Shown in pieces: positions 26,201 to 39,512 of a DNA stretch of 64,000 bases. This stretch comes from Edolisoma coerulescens (lineage: Eukaryota > Chordata > Aves > Passeriformes > Campephagidae). The translations under genes and the position numbers were made by a program. The notes beneath the pieces were generated by a model that ran no database searches, was not told the DNA's origin, and was given only the letters and a program-made list of their open reading frames with translations. Location of the stretch: the NCBI GenBank assembly GCA_013397115.1, contig VWZW01005504.1, forward strand, positions 677,412-741,411, written 5' to 3'. How positions within the stretch are numbered: the first letter of the stretch is position 1; every line of letters starts with the position of its first letter.

Positions 26201-29200
26201 TTTCTCTGGAGCTGTCAGGGCCTGATTTTTTGGGAAGGTTACGTAAGTACACGCTCGAGGAGCACCTACGCAGCACAGGAGCTGGCCAACCCCTTCCTCC
26301 TCCCTCTGCCTGCTGCAACATATCAGGCCCACCTGTGGCCTGGAGAGCACCTTCCCAGTCTTTACATAAAGGTTGGCTTGATTTTCACGCTGCTTTAAGC
26401 TATGCATGGAGTTGGGGAGGAAAAAAATTAAGCAGTGAGAAAATTTGTTATAAGTGCTGCAGAGTGACCAAGCCATAAGTAGCACTATCAGTCTTTCTAT
26501 GTGCAAATGTTCTTCTTTGAAGCATATTAGTCCAGCAATGATAATCTTTATACTAAATATGTACAGCATATAAATACACCCTTTAATATTGCTCTTAATT
26601 TTTACATTGTTTTCCTGTCTTCTCTACATTAGTCTGCAGTCCAGCCTGTAACAGCAGTGATTATCTCTAGAATCTTGCTCTTTCCCCCATTTTCCATAGT
26701 CATTTCTGTGCTGCCATGAATGCAGCAATTCAAAAGTTCTGCTGCTGAGGTCTAATCACGGTGCCTTAGATAAGGTCTGAACAAATTCCAGTGTAATAAA
26801 TAACCAAAACTAGATGAAACAGCTGTATCCCCCGCATTTTTCCCCTGTTATAATGCAGTTTGGATCACAGCCCAATTCAGAGGTAGAGAAAAGCTGATCC
26901 AATACAACTGACTGGAAAGATAGCAAAGCATATGGTGTATATCGAGTGATTAATTTTCAACATTAATTTTTAAGCATTAATTTCAGGTACTTTGGAAGGA
27001 AGAAGCAAGTAACTGCCAAGTTTAGTTAATTTTTGTTTTTAATAACTACTTTTTTTTTTTTTTCCTTAAATTGCTTCTCCTGGAGTAAGTAAACCACTTT
27101 GTAATCTCAATTAAAAAAAACCATATTCTCATCTAAAATTTGGTTAGAAACTACACAAGCTGTAAAGCCCCCAAGTAAGGGATTTAAACTGAAGTGGAAC
27201 CAATACCTAAACTATAAAATGACAGCAATACAGAAGTTGCAGAGATAAAGTTGAAATTCTAAACATATCTAAACAACAGTTGTAGTTTCTAAGCCCCAGA
27301 CATAATTCCTCACAGCAAGAGGGGAAAAAGGCAAGTGGAAAAATAGCAAAACACAGTTTGTCAAATGCAAAATAAAAACTTCCCCTAGCTGCTGTTTCTG
27401 TATGCTGGGAGCATAAAAATAATATATGAACAGGGAATGTGACAACCAAAGATGGCCTCAATGATTGTTAGAGCTAAGAAAACATCTACTTCTGCGCTTT
27501 GTTTGGAAGTGCTGCTGAGTTTACAACGTGTGTCGATGCAACCCCAGCCAAAGCGTAACAGTGTTTTCTTAAAGAATCAAATTAATTTGTTTTTGAAGCC
27601 AGTCCATTACATGAAGTCAATTCAATCCTGTTTTGCTCCAGACAGCCTCCCAAAGTGCACCAATTATATTAAAAAAAACCAGTCTAATTAAAAAAAAGAA
27701 AAATTAACACCAGACCAAATTAGTCTTCCATAATTCCATTGGTAAATTCCTGTGTAATGGTTTTTACTGTCATAAGGAGGGAAAAATGAGACCTATTAAA
27801 TGGGAAGGCACATCTTAGAGTATGATGCCGTGTCATGGAACTAGGTATTCCATTTTGTTTCCTTTCACTATGGAAAAGCAACTGCATGGTATAGGGGTAT
27901 AGGACAGACCTTTTCCAGCTTGGCCAGCACCATTCTGGTGAATACAGCAAGATGGATTTTCCTTCTGCCTAGTTGACATTTAGAGAGCTATTCTGTTGTA
28001 GTCTCAGTGCCCAGATACTTCTTCAAGAGACATCGAGTTCACTGAGGTTTCCCCTGGCATTTCAGGCTAAGGTCCATTTTGAACACACTTTCAAAAGAAA
28101 TTTATTTTCTGGCTTGCTTGACAAATCACTACATGCAACTTGGTTACAAAGAGGTCTCTTGTTGCTGCTGTTGGAGTCCAGAAGATAATACTTGGACAAG
28201 GACTTCATGAGCAAGCACTTAACCTATAAACAGTTTTGTGGGTAACATTTGGTGAGTTAGCATTCACTGCTACCTAAAATTACTCCTGGAAAAAAAAAAA
28301 AGCACATTTTCTCTAGAGACTGTATGAATATAAGTGCATGATATAAAAATAAGTTACCAGAGAACCAAAAGTTGTTCAGATACTGGAAGTTACTCATATG
28401 CCTCAGGTTGCCAGAAACATACCTAGTGTTTGAGGGAAGAAAGAAATCAATAGCACTGCTTTACCAGTCAGGCCACATCTGAGTCCTTCTTTCACGACAT
28501 TATCAGACACGACAAAAGGGCATCAGAAAATTAAAATCTTACTGCAGGAGATAAGCAAACGAGCTGAATTTCAGTGGCCTGCTATCTACAAGATCGTCAG
28601 CTCACTGATCTTAAACTGCGTTCACTTTCTTGTCCACCATTACAATATTGTTGATCAACCTCCATTTCAGTACTTTCAGGTGACTACCACTTAATTCATT
28701 AAATAATTACAGTTAATAACCAACCACTTTGGGAGTCCAAATAGCACCACGTATCTCAAGGAGATTCGGTGCTTGTGAAACGACATGTAAACCCTACATC
28801 TCTATTAAACTACTGCTTCACCTCAGCAAGTGATCAAGGTGAAGAATGTCTTCACCAGCAGATATTACCATAAAAATACCGGCAGATCCCAAATGGCATC
28901 AACAGGGGAGGCCCAAGCAGTACTCCTACTATCCACTACTTCAGCTTTACGTCTCTTCCTAAGAGAAAAACCTGCTTCAGGAAAGTGAACTGTGTTGCAC
29001 GCAGTAAATTTACTGCCCTTTAAACACCCATTTCCAGATTAATTGTCTAGTGCTAAATGCCACTCAAGCTCTGCTGACATTCTTTATCCACCCAAGCCAT
29101 GGCTTTCTGAGGTTTATAAAGTTAACTGAATAACTTGATTGACTTCCTGCCTATTAATTCAGGGGGCTATGCATTATTCAAATTACTTGAATAGATGAAA

Positions 29201-29601
29201 GCATTTACTTGATGCTTAACTTCACTCCCATTGCTCTGATGAGACGAGTTCCCTCCATATAACATTTTAACTTCATTTTCTGTTGCCACTGAAAGATACT
29301 TCCAGAGTTACTGCACTATTTTGAATTCACAGAAAACTCAGAAGACATTGCAGGGTTGGAGGGCTTTTGTTTTTTTCAGTCTGAAGCTCAATAAATGCTG
29401 AACTTCACTTTAGTTCAATTATTTTTAAGCATTTCAAAACTTCTCCTTTGTGATTTTATGTTCCCTCCTTGCAGAGCAATAAAAGTCCATTAGAGTCTCC
29501 CCTACTGAACGTTTTGTGAGTGCTCTTTATATGAAATCATATAAGACAACTGTACCTTGGCTTATAAAAAAAAGTATGTTGACACCTATATATTATTTAG
29601 G

Positions 29602-29620
29602 TTTATTATTATTATTATTC
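29602..29620. repeat. TTA trinucleotide microsatellite
   Basis: About six perfect copies of a TTA/ATT unit. Short, and possibly polymorphic. Confidence 0.9.
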
Positions 29621-30930
29621 ATTCTAGGACAAATAGCAGGCTTCAAGCCCTTCCTGCTGGAAGGCAGCTCCGCACACACAGCTGTCCCAGGCACCCGAGC
29701 ACACACAAAGTGCTCAAACACAAATAAAACTAAGCTGCATTTCATGGAGCCCATTGGGTTCCTCCACGCAGGATCCAAAGGCAGGTGAGGAGGTGTCAGT
29801 TATTGGAAGAGGGGGGGAATACCAAGAACAGATGACTGCAGGGTTCAGCCAAGACCCCTCCAACACGAGTACCCCTAGGCTTGGAGGGCAACAATTTTCA
29901 AAGCTCCCAAAACACCTCAAAAACCATTCTCAGAACAGTAAGTTATTAAACATCCCAAAATATCAGGTATTTAAATAGCCCTTTGGCACTTCAGCTCTCT
30001 TGTGAATTACCTGGGGATGAAGACAAGTCAAAATTATTTGTAGAGCTCTGAGCTCTTCAGAGCTTTCAGAGTGATTCAATCCCTTGGTCTCTGTCACTGC
30101 AGCATCTAGAGGAAATTACAGTCCAGAACAGATTTTTGAAACTAGACAAGTCTCTGAGCATTATGATCAACAGGCTGCTACAAGGTACAATTATCTTTGT
30201 TTCTCTGGGCCTAAGAATCAAAATCAACTTCACTTAACCAAGTGTAGTCTTCACTGATACATAATTGAGCAAGTGATAACCATCAGGTCCTTTGCCTGGA
30301 GAAGTGAGCAGTTAGCTTGCGCACATCAAGAGACTGATTTAAAAATCAATTAAAACTCTGACATGGGGCAATTTTCTCTTCAAGGGATTTCAAACCTGCA
30401 AAAGCCAGTGATAGGGATACCACAGAACAAAGAACAGGCTGTAGGATGGGGGGGTCTGCAACAGGCACACACAGAGGGATGCATGTGGCATTTTGAACAG
30501 TTCATGTATTAAATTGAAAGTTGTTAGGCTTCAGTGGCTGAACTGGACACAAGCAAGGTATCCTTAACACAGGCCTCCTCAGTAGGTGGCTTTACATAGG
30601 GATAATGGATGCAGTTTTCTAAAGCTCAGAAAATCTTATGTCCACTTTAATAAAAATGATTCTTTTAATTAAAAGCACTGCACTAATAATGAGCTAATAA
30701 ACAGCTGGCCATAAAAAGCCAGGCACTTGAAGATACTTGTGGTTCAAAAAGGAACATCATGGTGTTTCTGCAATTTAATCTCTTTCATCAGTGACATCTA
30801 GCAAACAAAGCCTAACTTATGTGGGAAAACTACACCAAAACACAAAATCACGCAGGACACGAGTTGTAAGAGAGAGACAAATAAAAGGAGATGCTAATAC
30901 ACTCTGCAGCATAACCAAAAAAAAAAAAAA

Positions 30931-30931
30931 N
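30931..30931. other. Assembly gap (one N) inside an A run
   Basis: A single N interrupts a run of A's at 30917-30937. Confidence 0.95.
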
Positions 30932-32461
30932 AAAAAAGATAATCTGAAAAGCAACATTGAAAGACAGAAGGATGAGTAAGGATGAGAAATGCAGCAGACA
31001 GTAAAATCTATACATAAAGTGTAGTCAGGGAGGGAGGAGACACTTAGCACCTGTAACATAGAAATTCTTGTTGCAGTCCTGCAAGGAAACTTCTTCAGCC
31101 TTAAGGTCCTTGCATTGTACTACGCACCTGATCTGCACAGACCTGAAGCTGACCCATGATATGTGGTACCAGACAGCACAAGTATCTCATACTAGCATGC
31201 TGAGCATCATTTGTGTTCTCTAAACTACAAAAATTCCCTAACCAAGCTTCCTCTAAAGAAATTACTGTTTTTCATGGCTCAAGCCATCATACCTACCAGG
31301 CTTACCTAGCAACTTCTGGGTAATATTATATTGAAAAGTATGTTTAATTCCAGTGTCTAGTCGACAGCAGAATTTAGATCATGTTACTTAAAATGAAAGA
31401 AAAAAATTTTAAGAGAAAATGCTTCAAAATAAGTGGTTAGAGTAACCCTACAGCATTAGAGGTGGTCAGAAGTGGTCAAGCTTGTCATATTTAATTTTTT
31501 ACACATACAAGTTTCTGTACAAGAGGATAACCTGGGGCATGCCTACACATGTATCCTTTTAAAGTGTGCTGGATTGCACAGAAGAGCCAAAATTAGCAAG
31601 ACCATGTTAGCTCTTCCTAACTTCTTTTGTGTCCTAAATAACACCTTCCAAAATATTCCCTTTTAGCACCCTCACTAGGCAAAATGCAGGCTGCATCATG
31701 CCTTGTCTGGAAAAACGCATGCACAGCTCAGCCTAACACTGTGTAGGGTATTTGGTAGAGAAACTGGCTGCAGCTCCTAGAGGAAGAGAAGCCTCTACAT
31801 TTCCTGGCAGGATTTCCCTATCCAGAAAGCAGTTTCACCACATCCTTGCATGAGTCTGTTATGACTAAATCCCTCTTGCCACAAGAAAGACGGGAAGAAA
31901 CCAGAAGAGAGAGACTAAATATGAGGAAGCTTCCCAGCCACCTGCATTTCTCTTCCGTCCCTGGTGTTAATTCCAGCTTTATGCAAGTGCTACTTCCAGT
32001 TGGATTGGATTATTTCCCTTCCCCCAATGCTTCTTTGGTTTGGCCAGGAGACTAAAAATCCAGTATTAACACAGCTTTAGTCATTAATCAAGGTAACCTT
32101 TTTTTGCTTTCCAAAGTTTCTCATGTTCTTATCTTTGCATAATTGAGCATTTGCATTTCAGAGGAGCATCACCTGAGGGAGTGGGGGCAGATTTTGAAAG
32201 GTTTGGGGTTTTTTTCTTCCCTTAAGTTTCAAGTTTAAAAAAAACAAGGAAGAAAAAAAAACAACTTTGAAAGGGGATGAAGTTAAATTAGCAAAGCCTT
32301 AGGGCAGAGTAACTTAAAAACTGATAATGTGTAAGAGTTTCTCCCATTCACCACAGAAACTAACTTTTCACATGACAGGAAATCAACAAGCAATAGAGTC
32401 ATAACATTTTGTTCTTATGTAGGAGTGTCTTATCAAAAGACACCAAACTGCCTCCCAAGGC

Positions 32462-32481
32462 TTTTTTTTTTTTTTTTTTTT
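32462..32481. repeat. Poly-T run
   Basis: Twenty uninterrupted T's precede GTGCAG. On the plus strand this resembles a splice acceptor, but no open frame with a donor follows. Confidence 0.85.
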
Positions 32482-33952
32482 GTGCAGATACCTTTCCAAG
32501 GCAGAGACAACTGTAGATTTTCTGAACACTTGTGTTGGAAAACACCACCTCTCATCAGATCTGGCCATTTCCATAAGAAGTCACAGGTCTGAGGAAACTC
32601 TGCCCAGTCACAGGTATGGTCTTGGCAGAGCCCTCTTTTCTTGGGCAGGATGCTACATGGGCAGGTGTTTTGGGCTGCCAGAGCCTCACGAAACTTTATC
32701 TGTCAGGTCTTACTTTAACCAGGGATTATTTCACAACCCAAAGGCTCTAAAAGTCCCCAAAGCAGTGCAGTCACACCTTGCATGCCCCTAAAGCCAGGAA
32801 CAACTCTGAGATTTTGGCAGTGCCCAAATCATGACCAGAATAAAGCAGTACAAGCAGCCCAGTGAGCCAATTACCTTGTCTGTATATTTTGTACGTGTGC
32901 CACAAACACACTGTTTCTGAAAAAAATTTGCTGCTTAAGGCTGCACTCGTTTCTTCCCGTAGGAGAACTGTTCTTTATATAATATTAGTTTCTTCTATAA
33001 AAACACGTTTACACTCCCTCTTTCCATGGACCAGTAAGAAATTCTTTTACTTATAGAAGGCAGAAGAATTAGAGTAGGAAGTTCGGAAAGCAGGGAACAA
33101 ATACTGCAACTGTTGTCTAATGGTCCCATACTATCGCTATCCTGAAAAAAGCCATAAAATCAAAAATCCTTCTTCCAAACACTAGTCACATAAATCCACT
33201 CTCAATGATGCAGCTAATTTTTTATGGGATATTTGTTATTTTAGGCTTGATTTTCATGGAGGAAAGTAATGCCTTTCCTGCTGTTGTTACTGGTGGTGGG
33301 AACACAATTTAGTGTAAACATCTACAGAATCAAGAAAACAATTCACCTGTAAAAACCTGACTGCTGGGACCAAGAAAGTGTCAAAGGCACTGAAGAGAAT
33401 CAAAAGTAGTTATTAAGACAAGGAACCACCTTTCTTTTTTTTTCCCCACCAGTTACAGAATATTAAAAAAGCATTATGGCAACACTTCGATCTCACCAGT
33501 TAATTCGAGGCAGCCCAGAACAGAGGTTGTGTCCATGAGACTTTGCCCCCAAGTACTGCTAAGATTTCTCTTGAATTGGAAGGAGAGATTTCTTTCAATA
33601 AAAACAAGTACAGAAACGTACTATGGCCGATATACAGGCTCTCAGGCAGCAAGACAAGCATTTTACAGCTCAAACAGATCTACAATGACTAAATCCAGCT
33701 TCGCCCAGACAACTCTCCAGACAGTATCCCACTACGGATACTGAAACCCCAGATCGATCCCAACACAAACCTTTCTTAGAGCACAAATCAGTTGGTGTCC
33801 CAGCCCACCAAGTCAGAGGGCTGGGATGTAGTTTATATCAACTGGGGTCAACTAAGCGATAATCCTGATGCCAGTCAGACATTCATGATCCAAATAATAC
33901 AAACAAGCAATAAGAAACTCCACAGCAGCAAACCGTCTCTCTACTGACCCAA

Positions 33953-34009
33953 TCAGAAGTGGTTCCAATTTAAATCCTGAAATTCTGGCATTGCCTGTGC
34001 CAGCGCCTC
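33953..34009 (-). CDS. Terminal coding exon, helical-repeat-like protein (gene 1)
   Basis: The minus strand has the acceptor CAGTTTCTTTTTAG directly above 34009, then 18 codons beginning EALAQAMPEFQD and ending NWNHF, then TGA at 33955-33953. It starts in phase 0, which matches the phase-0 donor of the exon at 34110-34179; the intron between them is only 100 bp. The joined peptide reads smoothly from KVP into EALAQAMPEF. The only GT after the acceptor lies beyond the stop, so this must be the last coding exon if the acceptor is right. The competing reading is retention of the 100-bp intron, which keeps the upstream frame open to a TAG at about 33852. Confidence 0.5.
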   Translation of the reverse strand, partial: EALAQAMPEFQDLNWNHF

Positions 34010-34109
34010 CTAAAAAGAAACTGTGAAGAGAGATCATTTTCTTTCTGATCCGCACAAATTTATTCACAAATTCCTTGCTGCATTTTGCAATTTCTACAGA
34101 GCTACTTAC

Positions 34110-34179
34110 TGGGACCTTGTTTCTTAGCACACCTTGTTTCAGAAAGTTTAGGAAATAGAAAAAAAATACAAAGTCTGAA
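34110..34179 (-). CDS. Internal exon, gene 1
   Basis: Seventy bases on the minus strand are bounded by an acceptor ending GCAAGCCAG (T-rich tract further upstream) and a strong donor CCCA|gtaagtag. One base completes the codon left by the exon at 36881-37122, then 23 codons read SDFVFFFYFLNFLKQGV and RNKVP, ending in phase 0. The aromatic, leucine-rich helix is consistent with a solenoid repeat. Both phases fit the neighbours. A second possible acceptor (GCAAG, four bases higher) would break the phase. Confidence 0.52.
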
Positions 34180-36880
34180 CTGGCTTGCATTTGTTTTGAA
34201 GACAGTTGCAAAAAAAACCATCACACAAACACACAAAAATTTTCAGAACATCCCAAGCACCATTACTGCCTCTATTTCCTCTAAAGCATACAAGAACTGA
34301 TTCAATTTGGTTTTCATTCTACATCTTGCAACACTTGGGCTATGCTTTTATTCAGAAATAAAATTTACTGAGCATTGGAAGATTAGAAAAAACAAGATGT
34401 GCTTAACACTTGCTGCACTTTATTGAAAATGTAGAACAAGCAAGGCTTAGCTTAGCTCTAAAACTAATAAATACTTTAGCTGTTTTGTGTTATGGGTAGT
34501 GTTCAGTGGCTTGCATGACTAATTAAACAATCTTGAGTTTGCTTTGAAGGCTAAGCCATCCTTAATGGCTTTAAATTACATTCTATCAAGCTAAGCTTAG
34601 AATTAAAATCCTCATCTGTAATAAGGAATTCCACTGTGTATAAATGCTAGTAGAAAGCTGTATTGGAAAGTTTAATAATCTGGATGGTTTCTGGCCCTCA
34701 CAGCAAAAGGAGAAATACTATCATTCTCATAGCATTGGGAGGCGAAGCTCCTCAGGGAAGGTAAAGAAAGAAAAGTTTTTTGCATAAGATGCTAACTCAA
34801 GGAGGAGACGACAGTGTAAGTGGGGCTGGGGAGCAAAGGCAGATGGTCAGGGAGGAGAGCTGTGAGAAAGGATGTAGTGGTAGTTCTTGTTATGTGGTCC
34901 TATCTATTGCCAGCACTGGGGAAGCTCAACTCTAATCCATTGCTACCCAGCACTGGAAGAAGTCACCAGCACATCCAACATTCACTTTCATAAACGAATT
35001 GTTTGAGATCACAGCTCTTCCTCTGTATGCAAGACTCAGGTGTTCATTCCCTCTAAACAAGCGCGCCAACAGCAGTATTTTTTCCATCTACAAATGCACA
35101 AGAGTCACCTCCAGGCACACAGGGAGCCACAACCCAGGCTGCAGAGCACAATCAGGCATAGACGCACCACATGGAGCAAGGACAGCATTTTGCTGCGAAG
35201 GTTTTGTGCCACAATCACTGATGTTGCCTGCAACCCCTCTTTGTGGGAGGGGGAGAAAAAAGCTGCGTGCAGTAAAAACACATCCTGCAGCTCGGTCTGA
35301 TCAGTGCCAGGAGCAGATGCCCCTCATGTCAGCTCTCCCCCATGCCACTTCTCCAGGATGAAACATATAACCAACACCCACAGCAGCAAGTCGAGGACTT
35401 ATTTCTAAGCAAGGCAGTTTTGATCCCCAAGCCATCTGAAGTCAGTGGAGGCATTCCAAAAGTGCAAATATTTTCAGAAGCGGATGTTTTTCTCCCTGTT
35501 CAAATAATCAACCCACCTTTTTCATTCATCCAGCAGGACTGGGGCCGAGCCTGCCTTAAGAGAGGCATAACCCACCACTCATCCTCTTGGCTGCTGCCTG
35601 CAGCACATGTGGTGCGCTCAGTCCTTTTGAGTCACTGCCCATTAAACAATTGTTCCTCTTTCTCTTTCATTAAAACCATCCTCAAAATCCTGCCTGGCAC
35701 CTCCCTGCAGTTAAGTTGATTTTTCTGTAGTGTCCGTATGCATGGAGGGGAGGAGGGGGAATCTTTTTTTCCATGATTACTTTCCCCACCAATCTGGTGG
35801 TTGAGAAATACCATATGTTTTCACTGTTTGCCTTTACTTTCAGCTCTTCCACAAACGAAAATGTGAAGCCATCCATGCCTTCTCTGGCACGGCTCTGCCT
35901 TGTTTTCTTTCCCCACTTAACGGGCTCATTCATGTGTAGGAGACTCCTGATCCCGGGTTTAGATATTCATCCACATTTTACATAACCATAAGCAATGGTA
36001 GGTACTTATGTAAACTACAACGGGGTCTTTGCCCCCGTGCACAACAAGCAGAGAGGTCTTAAGCCACCAACAACTGCCCTCTGCTTCTAGGCGCCCCTTT
36101 GCAAAATATGACACTGGCAGAGAGAGAGGGGGAAAGGAAAAAAAAAAAAAGGAAGAGGTGTCAATGTACAGTGAGCAAAGGCACGAAACTCTGTTGTCTG
36201 GGACCTGCCCCTGGTTTGCTTCTTCTGCTGGCTGGCTGCTCACTGACCAGGGACCAAGGCCACTCAGCCCAGCACATACACTCTGCTTCTGGAAGCTGCT
36301 GCAGGGCTGGGATGGGGCCCATTGAGTTACATACTGGTGGAAAGGGGGGGGCAGAGAAGGTTGGTTTTTTTCAAGCTTTTATTTAGTAGCCTGGTGACTA
36401 CCTAAGAGTGGAAGTTGGTTTCAGTGCCTTCCACAATTTCAAAGAAATTAAGGCCCACAGTTCCTACTTCTTGTCCCCAAACAGGCAAGGGACAGGCCCC
36501 AGAGAACAAGGAATCCCTGAAGGGGCAACCTGTATTGCTGGGCCATGGAAACACCTTGGAAGGCTCTTCCAGAGTTTTCCACTTCACAATATAAAATTCA
36601 ATTAAGTAGGAATGGAGATTACCAGAAATAAAAATACTCAGCATTGAATACATTAAGCTAGTGACTTATTTTAGTTACTGCAGCCACTAAATGCATTTTC
36701 CGGTCTCAAGGAAATCTATCCTTTCCACTGCTTCACTTTGGGGAAGGCAGGAAGTTCCCTGCATGTACACTTCATATTTCTCCCAGTTCATCTCTTCAGG
36801 AGAAAACATGGAGCCTTCACACACTATCTGCGCAGGAACACCCATTCAGCCACCCAGCACAAGAAATTAAAGTTACTTAC

Positions 36881-37122
36881 CACATGGCTTCAAATTTCCA
36901 GCAAGCCCACCTCTGAAGAACATCCCTGTGTTCCACCACAGCACATTCCAGTGCATGGCTGTGGGATAGCACTGAGTCTTTAAAGGCTCTGAACAGCTTA
37001 TGGTCTCCTGTCCTCTCCAGTAACTGCAAGAGTCTCTCCAGACAGTCAACAATATGGACCATGTTTGCTTCCACAAATGATTCATTCAGGATATTAATGC
37101 ACCCTAAAGCCACCACAGAGGT
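36881..37122 (-). CDS. Internal exon, gene 1 (best-supported exon)
   Basis: The exon is 242 bases on the minus strand. The donor is ATGTG|gtaagtaac, a near-perfect consensus at 36880. The acceptor is CTGGAGCAG above 37122; an in-frame TGA a few codons upstream forces the start here. The 80-residue peptide begins TSVVALGCINILNESF and includes MVHIVDCLERLLQLLERTG and ALECAVVEHRDVLQRW. It forms alternating amphipathic helices with the leucine spacing of HEAT/armadillo repeats. Phase in is 0 and phase out is 2, both agreeing with neighbours. No signal peptide or membrane helix is evident. The protein is not recognised by name, and its role (scaffold or adaptor) can only be guessed from the fold type. 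Confidence 0.68.
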
Positions 37123-38296
37123 CTGCTCCAGAGTTCAGCTCAGTGCCACTCCAAGCCACAAAAGAAAAAGGCAACCCATGCAAGAAGGTGCACCACAAAG
37201 GGAAAAGGAAGTGGAAATAAAAGGAAAGGGAGGGGAAAGAAAAGCCACTAAGTAGCCACAGGTTCTGCCATAACTGCAGCAGCTGATTGCAGTGAACAGG
37301 AGGCAACTATGCCTGTCACCGGGGCAGCCTCCACACGCTCAGCTGGGGAGGATCTCAGCTCAAATACACTGGCCCCCCATCCATTCCTTACTGTCCAATT
37401 CATATTTAATCCCCTTAACACTGGGACATGGAGCTAAAGCTCTTGTAGCCCCTGAGCAGCACTTTCTAAGAGAAATCAACATGTTACCTTCCACTACACA
37501 GCAAGAAAAGGAAAGAGAAAATAAATGGTGTTATTAGATATGGATTTACTTAAGGAAAATATTGTTAGAATCTGAACAAACCCCTACAGTTCTGTGCTGT
37601 GGATGGTGCAATAATGAAAAATATTATTGGATATAAAGGAAAGTTATGACACTATAATGTAGCACAGACAAGTGAGAAGATGTATCAGTCATTATCTAGA
37701 ATACAGGGGACTCCTGTGGTTTCGTTTTTCATTACTAATTTAATGTACTTACAATGCTACATGATAAAAAGTGAAAAGGAACAATAAGAAGTGAACATCA
37801 TCAGAACAAACCAGGATCTGCGGAATTCGGAGATTTCAATAAGGTAGTTACTTGAGGAAAAATATCCGAGATCCCTCGAGAACTGAGTAACATCCATTAA
37901 CATCCAATAAAATATCTAATAGCGGAAACATAAAAGAAATGTGAAAAGAACATTTTAATAAACACAAATTAGGAAATACGTTTCTTTACATATTATAGTT
38001 GTGCTATAGGAAATTATTTCATAGAGAGAAAAAATCATTTTAGCTAAGAAAGGAGGCTTTGCAAGTGTTAGCTCAGCAATCACACTCCTGCGATTCAATA
38101 CAAACAGTTTATTCTGCATTCTCTCATGAAGCCTTATGAATCTCATGAATCCAAGACCCTTAGGGTCTTGCAGTATATTTTCTTGTAGCCATGTAAATAA
38201 CAAATAATCCTATGCAAATAAAATGAACTTAGACCACAATAAAGTTGGCATGAAAGGATAATTACACCTTGCATTGTTTGCTGGGTAAACAATTAC

Positions 38297-38448
38297 AAAC
38301 ATGCTCTGCATGTCTTTCTGGGGCAGATTCACCAGGCAGCAAATACAAGCCAAAGCCACCCTGAGCTTGGTGGCTGAGCTCAGGTCAAACGGATTTCCAA
38401 GGCTGGCTAGAATGTACTGTCGTAAGAGCCCGTTTAGCCACAAGTCAG
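38297..38448 (-). CDS. Internal exon, gene 1
   Basis: The minus-strand exon is 152 bases, with an acceptor preceded by CTGTTTTTTTAAATACTGCTACTAG (above 38448) and a donor ATGTTT|gtaatt at its low end. Two bases complete the codon from the 38682-38791 exon. The frame then reads DLWLNGLLRQYILASLGN, followed by PFDLSSATKLRVALACICC and LVNLPQKDMQSMF, ending in phase 0. The leucine-rich helices and loop proline/asparagine pattern are typical of an alpha-solenoid. A later donor (GCAAG|gtgtaa) keeps the frame open for nine more residues but leaves the wrong phase for the next exon. Confidence 0.66.
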
Positions 38449-38681
38449 CTAGTAGCAGTATTTAAAAAAACAGTCTGAGGGATAGAACACGGAACCCTGG
38501 CCAAGACCACAGTGAAATACAGCCATAAGTTGTCTTGCAAGTGTGTAGGACACTCAATAGCTTTTTTCGTCCCAAGGTAGAGTCACTGGATATCATAATT
38601 TTTTTGAAAGTCTAAATTAAGTTTTGTGAACTTCTATTTTTGTGAGTTGTTTGGCCCTGTATCTCAGAGAATAATATATAC

Positions 38682-38791
38682 CAGTAAATTTAGATGAATT
38701 CACAGAGACCTTTTGGTGACACTTGGGTATCAAATGTTCCACTATGATCTTCAAAATCTTAGCAGTGAACAAGAACATGTTTGAACATTGG
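38682..38791 (-). CDS. Internal exon, gene 1
   Basis: The minus strand has a T-rich acceptor (CATTTTTGATTTTGTGAG) above 38791 and a donor ACTG|gtatat below 38682. One base completes the previous codon, 36 codons follow and one base is left over. The phases therefore match the exons at 40284-40502 and 38297-38448. The peptide includes CSNMFLFTAKILKIIVEHL and IPKCHQKVSVNSSKF, a long amphipathic helix with a polar loop. Earlier donors (CAAAAG|gtctct, TCT|gtgaat) would give phase 0 and break the join. Confidence 0.6.
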
Positions 38792-39511
38792 CTCACAAAA
38801 TCAAAAATGCAGAAATCCTCAGCAGAAACCACTATGTGACTAGGCAGAAATGCTCCTTACTTGTACCTGTGGAAACTGGCTGGGAGGAGATAGAAGATAC
38901 TGTCTTAATACAAATGAAGGAAAAATCTATTTGGCTCCAAAATTATCCTCACCAGTAATATCTCCTTCAAAGTAGAAACTTTCCCACAGCTGTTTTGACC
39001 AGCTTGTGCTCCGTTGCTGTGTCTGTAAATTGTAATTAAGGACTGTGGGCTTGGAGGAAATGAAGGATCTGATTAAAAAGTTACAGAAAGTAATGGAGGA
39101 GGGTAGGTTTGAGGAGGTGCTAATGGGGGCATGATCCAGCCATATTGAAAATAAACAGTAAAAATACTTTCAGATGCATAGTATTTTCTAATGGAACCAG
39201 CTTCTCTTCATGCTCCTCATACTCAGCAAGGAGTTCCTTCTTAATTAAAAGGATCTCTGGGAAGGTTTCCCTAAATTACCTGTAGCAGAGGCAAAAGCCA
39301 TTGTTTTCTTTTATAACTTTGGACATATTCTTTGCCACCAGTTTCTAATGTTGCATTTCACAGCATTTTGGGACACCTGAAGCTTGTAATATTCATGCCG
39401 GTAGATGCAAACCATCTGTCTCCTTTTCAAAGAGTGAAGCTTTCACTCAAAAACTCTCCCCCTCCTCTCTCTCACACACTGAGGTAAATTTTCACCACCT
39501 GAGTTTTGCTG

Positions 39512-39512
<1 letters not shown>

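Larger units (their letters stand above)
14667..33952. other. Long non-coding stretch, nothing supported
   Basis: About 19 kb without a supported gene. It contains homopolymers with assembly gaps (about 21000 and 21373-21390; 30931), poly-A at 23191-23210, a TTA repeat at 29602-29620 and a T run at 32462-32481. GC-richer islands at 19500-20250 and 22130-22720 have overlapping open frames on both strands and are not called as genes. The 16540-16760 block is listed separately. A minus-strand frame around 20780-20870 has a fair acceptor but no partner exon. Just below 33953 would lie the 3' untranslated region of the large minus-strand gene; I saw no canonical minus-strand AATAAA between 33000 and 33952. 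Confidence 0.45.
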
